From Argopecten irradians (lineage: Eukaryota > Mollusca > Bivalvia > Pectinida > Pectinidae): 64,000 bases of DNA. Every line of letters begins with the position of its first letter. Within the stretch, counting starts at the first letter, position 1. Of this stretch, positions 61,891-64,000 are shown in pieces. The translations under genes were made by a program, and so were the position numbers. Below the pieces are notes generated by a model. The model had not been told where the DNA came from, did not search any database, and saw only the letters and a list, made by a program, of their open reading frames with translations. Location: positions 12,967,544-13,031,543 of the forward strand of contig NC_091144.1 in NCBI RefSeq assembly GCF_041381155.1. The letters are read 5' to 3'.

Positions 61891-62770
61891 CGAGGTGAGC
61901 TTATGGGCTACCGTGGCATCGGGCAACAATCAACTTCTTCTCCATAACTGCTGGTAGGACTTCAACAAAATTTGAATGGTAGCATCGTTATGGGCTACTA
62001 ATTGAAAATTGTACAAATGATGGGGCTGAACCCCCCAGTGGCCTGAGGGGCGGGGTCAAAAGGGATCAATTTGGCTATTTCAATATAAACGACTTCTTCT
62101 CTGAAACTAAGCATTGGATAGCACCCATAATGCAATGGTAGCATCCTTATAGGGTGGTGATTCAAAATTGTACAAATGATGGGGCTGACCTCCTCAGGGG
62201 CCTGAGGGGCGGGGTCAAAAGGGGTCAATTTGGCTTTTTGCATATAAACGACTTCTTCTCTGCAAAAAAAGCATGGGATAGCACTCATAATGCAATGGTA
62301 GCATCCTTATAGGGTGGGGATTCAAAATAGTACAAATGATGTGGCTGACTCCCTGATGGGCGAGGTCAATTTGACTATTTCCATATAAATGACCTCTCTG
62401 AAACTAAACATGGGATAGCACCCATAATGTAATGGTAGAATCCGTATAATGTGGAGATTCAAAATTGTACAAATGATGCGGGGTCACAAAATTGTACCTG
62501 AGATGCGGGGTCACAAGGGGTCAATTTGACTATTTCCATATAAATGACTTCTTCTCTGCAACTAAGCATGGGGTAGCACTCATAATGCAATGGAAGCATC
62601 CTTATAGGGAGGGAATTCAAAATTGTGCAAATGATGGGGCGGGGTCAAAAGGGGTTAATTCGACTATTTCCTTATAAACGACTTCTCTGAAACTAAGCAT
62701 GGGGTAGCAACCATAATGCAATGGTAGCATCCTTATAGGGTGGGGATTCAAAATTCAAAAAGTCAGCAGC
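61891..62770. repeat. Second ~155-bp tandem family, about six units
   Basis: Units are marked by CAAATGATGGGGCTGA at about 62012, 62170, 62333 and 62628, by GGGGCGGGGTCAAAAGGGG, and by ATAAACGACTTCTTCTCTG. The array directly follows the 61048-61890 repeat and probably belongs to the same compound element. Short open frames (such as 61998-62288) are not conserved between units. Confidence 0.65.
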
Positions 62771-63891
62771 AAGATCCACTGAGGGTCCCGTTCTCAAATA
62801 CCTTGTATAAGGTCATATTGTACCAAATTTTATACTTGTTTCACAAAGTGCACGATTCGGTAAAAAAAAATGGGGCTTAAGCCACCGGGCTAAAGGGTTG
62901 TCATTAGAATGTCTCGATATTGACTTTAATTTACTGTAAAATTACTTGGGATCAAACATATAATAATCTTTTATTGACTGTTCTGGACCTTTCTTTGTGC
63001 ACTTAGGCTCAGATTTCGCGAACTTAAGTTTTTTTCCCTTATGTGACTTATGTTTAATGTTTTTGGAGTTTTTGACTTATGACTTGTTTCGAGAAAGCGG
63101 GGTCTAGTAGGTAGCAGGTGAGCGACTCTCCTGTTTGGTATAATTTAATTACTCACTTCGCGTTAAATATCAGTTATCAAGGCACTAAATGTAAGAGTGA
63201 TAGAAGATACCATTATGCATGCCTTTCTCTAAATTATTTCAAATACGTGACAAGGAATTTATCTTAAAAATGACCAAAAAAAAACCCAACAAAAAACAAA
63301 CCCTACAACAATGATGTAAGAATAGTTATGTGTACAGCTGATATCATGAAAAGTCTGGAGAGTCTACCGTTTTCGGAAATTGGGCATTCTGAATGCTGAA
63401 CCAAGGTTATTCATAAATTTATACATTTCCCTAAATGTTCCCTAGACTTCGCAGGACATAACCAAACTTAAGCCTGTGCGGACCCAGGAGAGAGGGACGA
63501 CAAAACACAAAGAAAAGGAATGACTCAGAAGGGTTCATTTTCCTGGCCATGGTCGGTGTTGTTTTCTTCAAATGGTAGAGCGCGAAGACTTCTAGATCGT
63601 CACCGGAAAGCATAAAGTAGGTACACATATATACATTGCCATTTTTAATATACATATATCGTGCGGCGCCATACACCAAAATTTACCGACGTCAAAATAT
63701 CCCAATTTACGTAATTAGCTAAATTTTAATTAACAATTTTCTATCTTAAGAGGATTAAATATTTTTTAAGCAAAATAAACCACCCTTTGAGTTATTTGAT
63801 AAATGGTATTGGCAGAGACTACATTGTAAATGTATATTATATCTTATAATTCTATGCAAATTACAATCTCAACGTCTTTGTTTAGTTTAGA
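62771..63891. other. Noncoding stretch near the window end
   Basis: No certain gene. A minus-strand open frame at 63431-63679 (MVYGAARYMYIKNGNVYMC...) has no recognised domain and could be an exon fragment or chance. The segment GGTGAGCGACTCTCCTGTTT at about 63117 resembles the AACAAGAG-type ends read in reverse. Confidence 0.35.
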
Positions 63892-64000
63892 ATGAATATA
63901 CGTACCAGGCCTACTATACCTTTCGGCTGAGTACGAATTGGTCCGGGGCTATGTGTCGTATTGGAGCACTGCCTCCGAAAATCACTCGGGCATAATTATC
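63892..64000 (-). repeat. Dispersed ~100-bp repeat, copy 2, cut by the window edge
   Basis: Inverted partner of 45045-45145: GAATATACGTACCAGGCCTA through AAAATCACTCGGGCATAA. It may extend past the end of the window. Confidence 0.65.

Noticed and set aside
63431-63679. Minus-strand frame MVYGAARYMYIKNG as an exon
   Set aside because: No recognised family and no convincing splice borders; mentioned only in the noncoding entry.

Overview
The window is AT-rich eukaryotic DNA with long introns, dense foldback repeats and large tandem arrays. Spliced genes (a Golgi glycosyltransferase, a Ly6/uPAR-type membrane protein, ribosomal protein L26) and repeat bodies that I recognise from bivalve genomes (elements starting AACAAGAG plus a hairpin, and the AAGGGGAGATAA motif) point to a marine mollusc, probably a bivalve. 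The species cannot be named from sequence alone. No bacterial, viral or CRISPR content was seen.

Layout. 0.1-3.0 kb (minus): a broken copy of a multi-copy invertebrate gene family of unknown function, with Cys-rich ends and a PIN/FEN-like acidic motif. 7.1-14.5 kb (minus): a six-exon beta-1,4-galactosyltransferase whose last exon runs on into a tandem array of a 36-bp unit, giving a lumenal repeat tail. 15.4-26.8 kb: almost wholly repeats. These include a Mutator-like MITE with a 10-bp target duplication, a large inverted structure whose arms each carry a 31-bp minisatellite, and a 5-kb satellite with a 60-bp unit. 26.8-39.6 kb: AT-rich noncoding DNA with mollusc repeats, which may include the long 3' UTR of the next gene. 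39.6-45.9 kb (minus): a Ly6/uPAR-domain type I membrane protein, 5' exon not found. Its introns hold a 33-bp array that repeats the splice donor and a 2-kb array with a 39-41-bp unit. 45.9-52.0 kb: nested inverted repeats and a transposon-like element. 52.1-59.2 kb (plus): RPL26, with a TOP-type noncoding first exon and a third intron swollen by a tandem array of a ~480-bp unit. 59.2-64.0 kb: noncoding DNA with two tandem families of ~155-bp period.

The three recognisable genes are unrelated in function and do not form a cluster. Most of the novelty is in how tandem repeats have met the genes: one array has become part of an enzyme's coding sequence, and another has copied a 5' splice site at exact 33-nt steps with the frame kept open, so each skipped donor would add 11 residues. 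Exon borders were placed by eye from GT/AG signals, phase and family resemblance; nothing was computed or searched.
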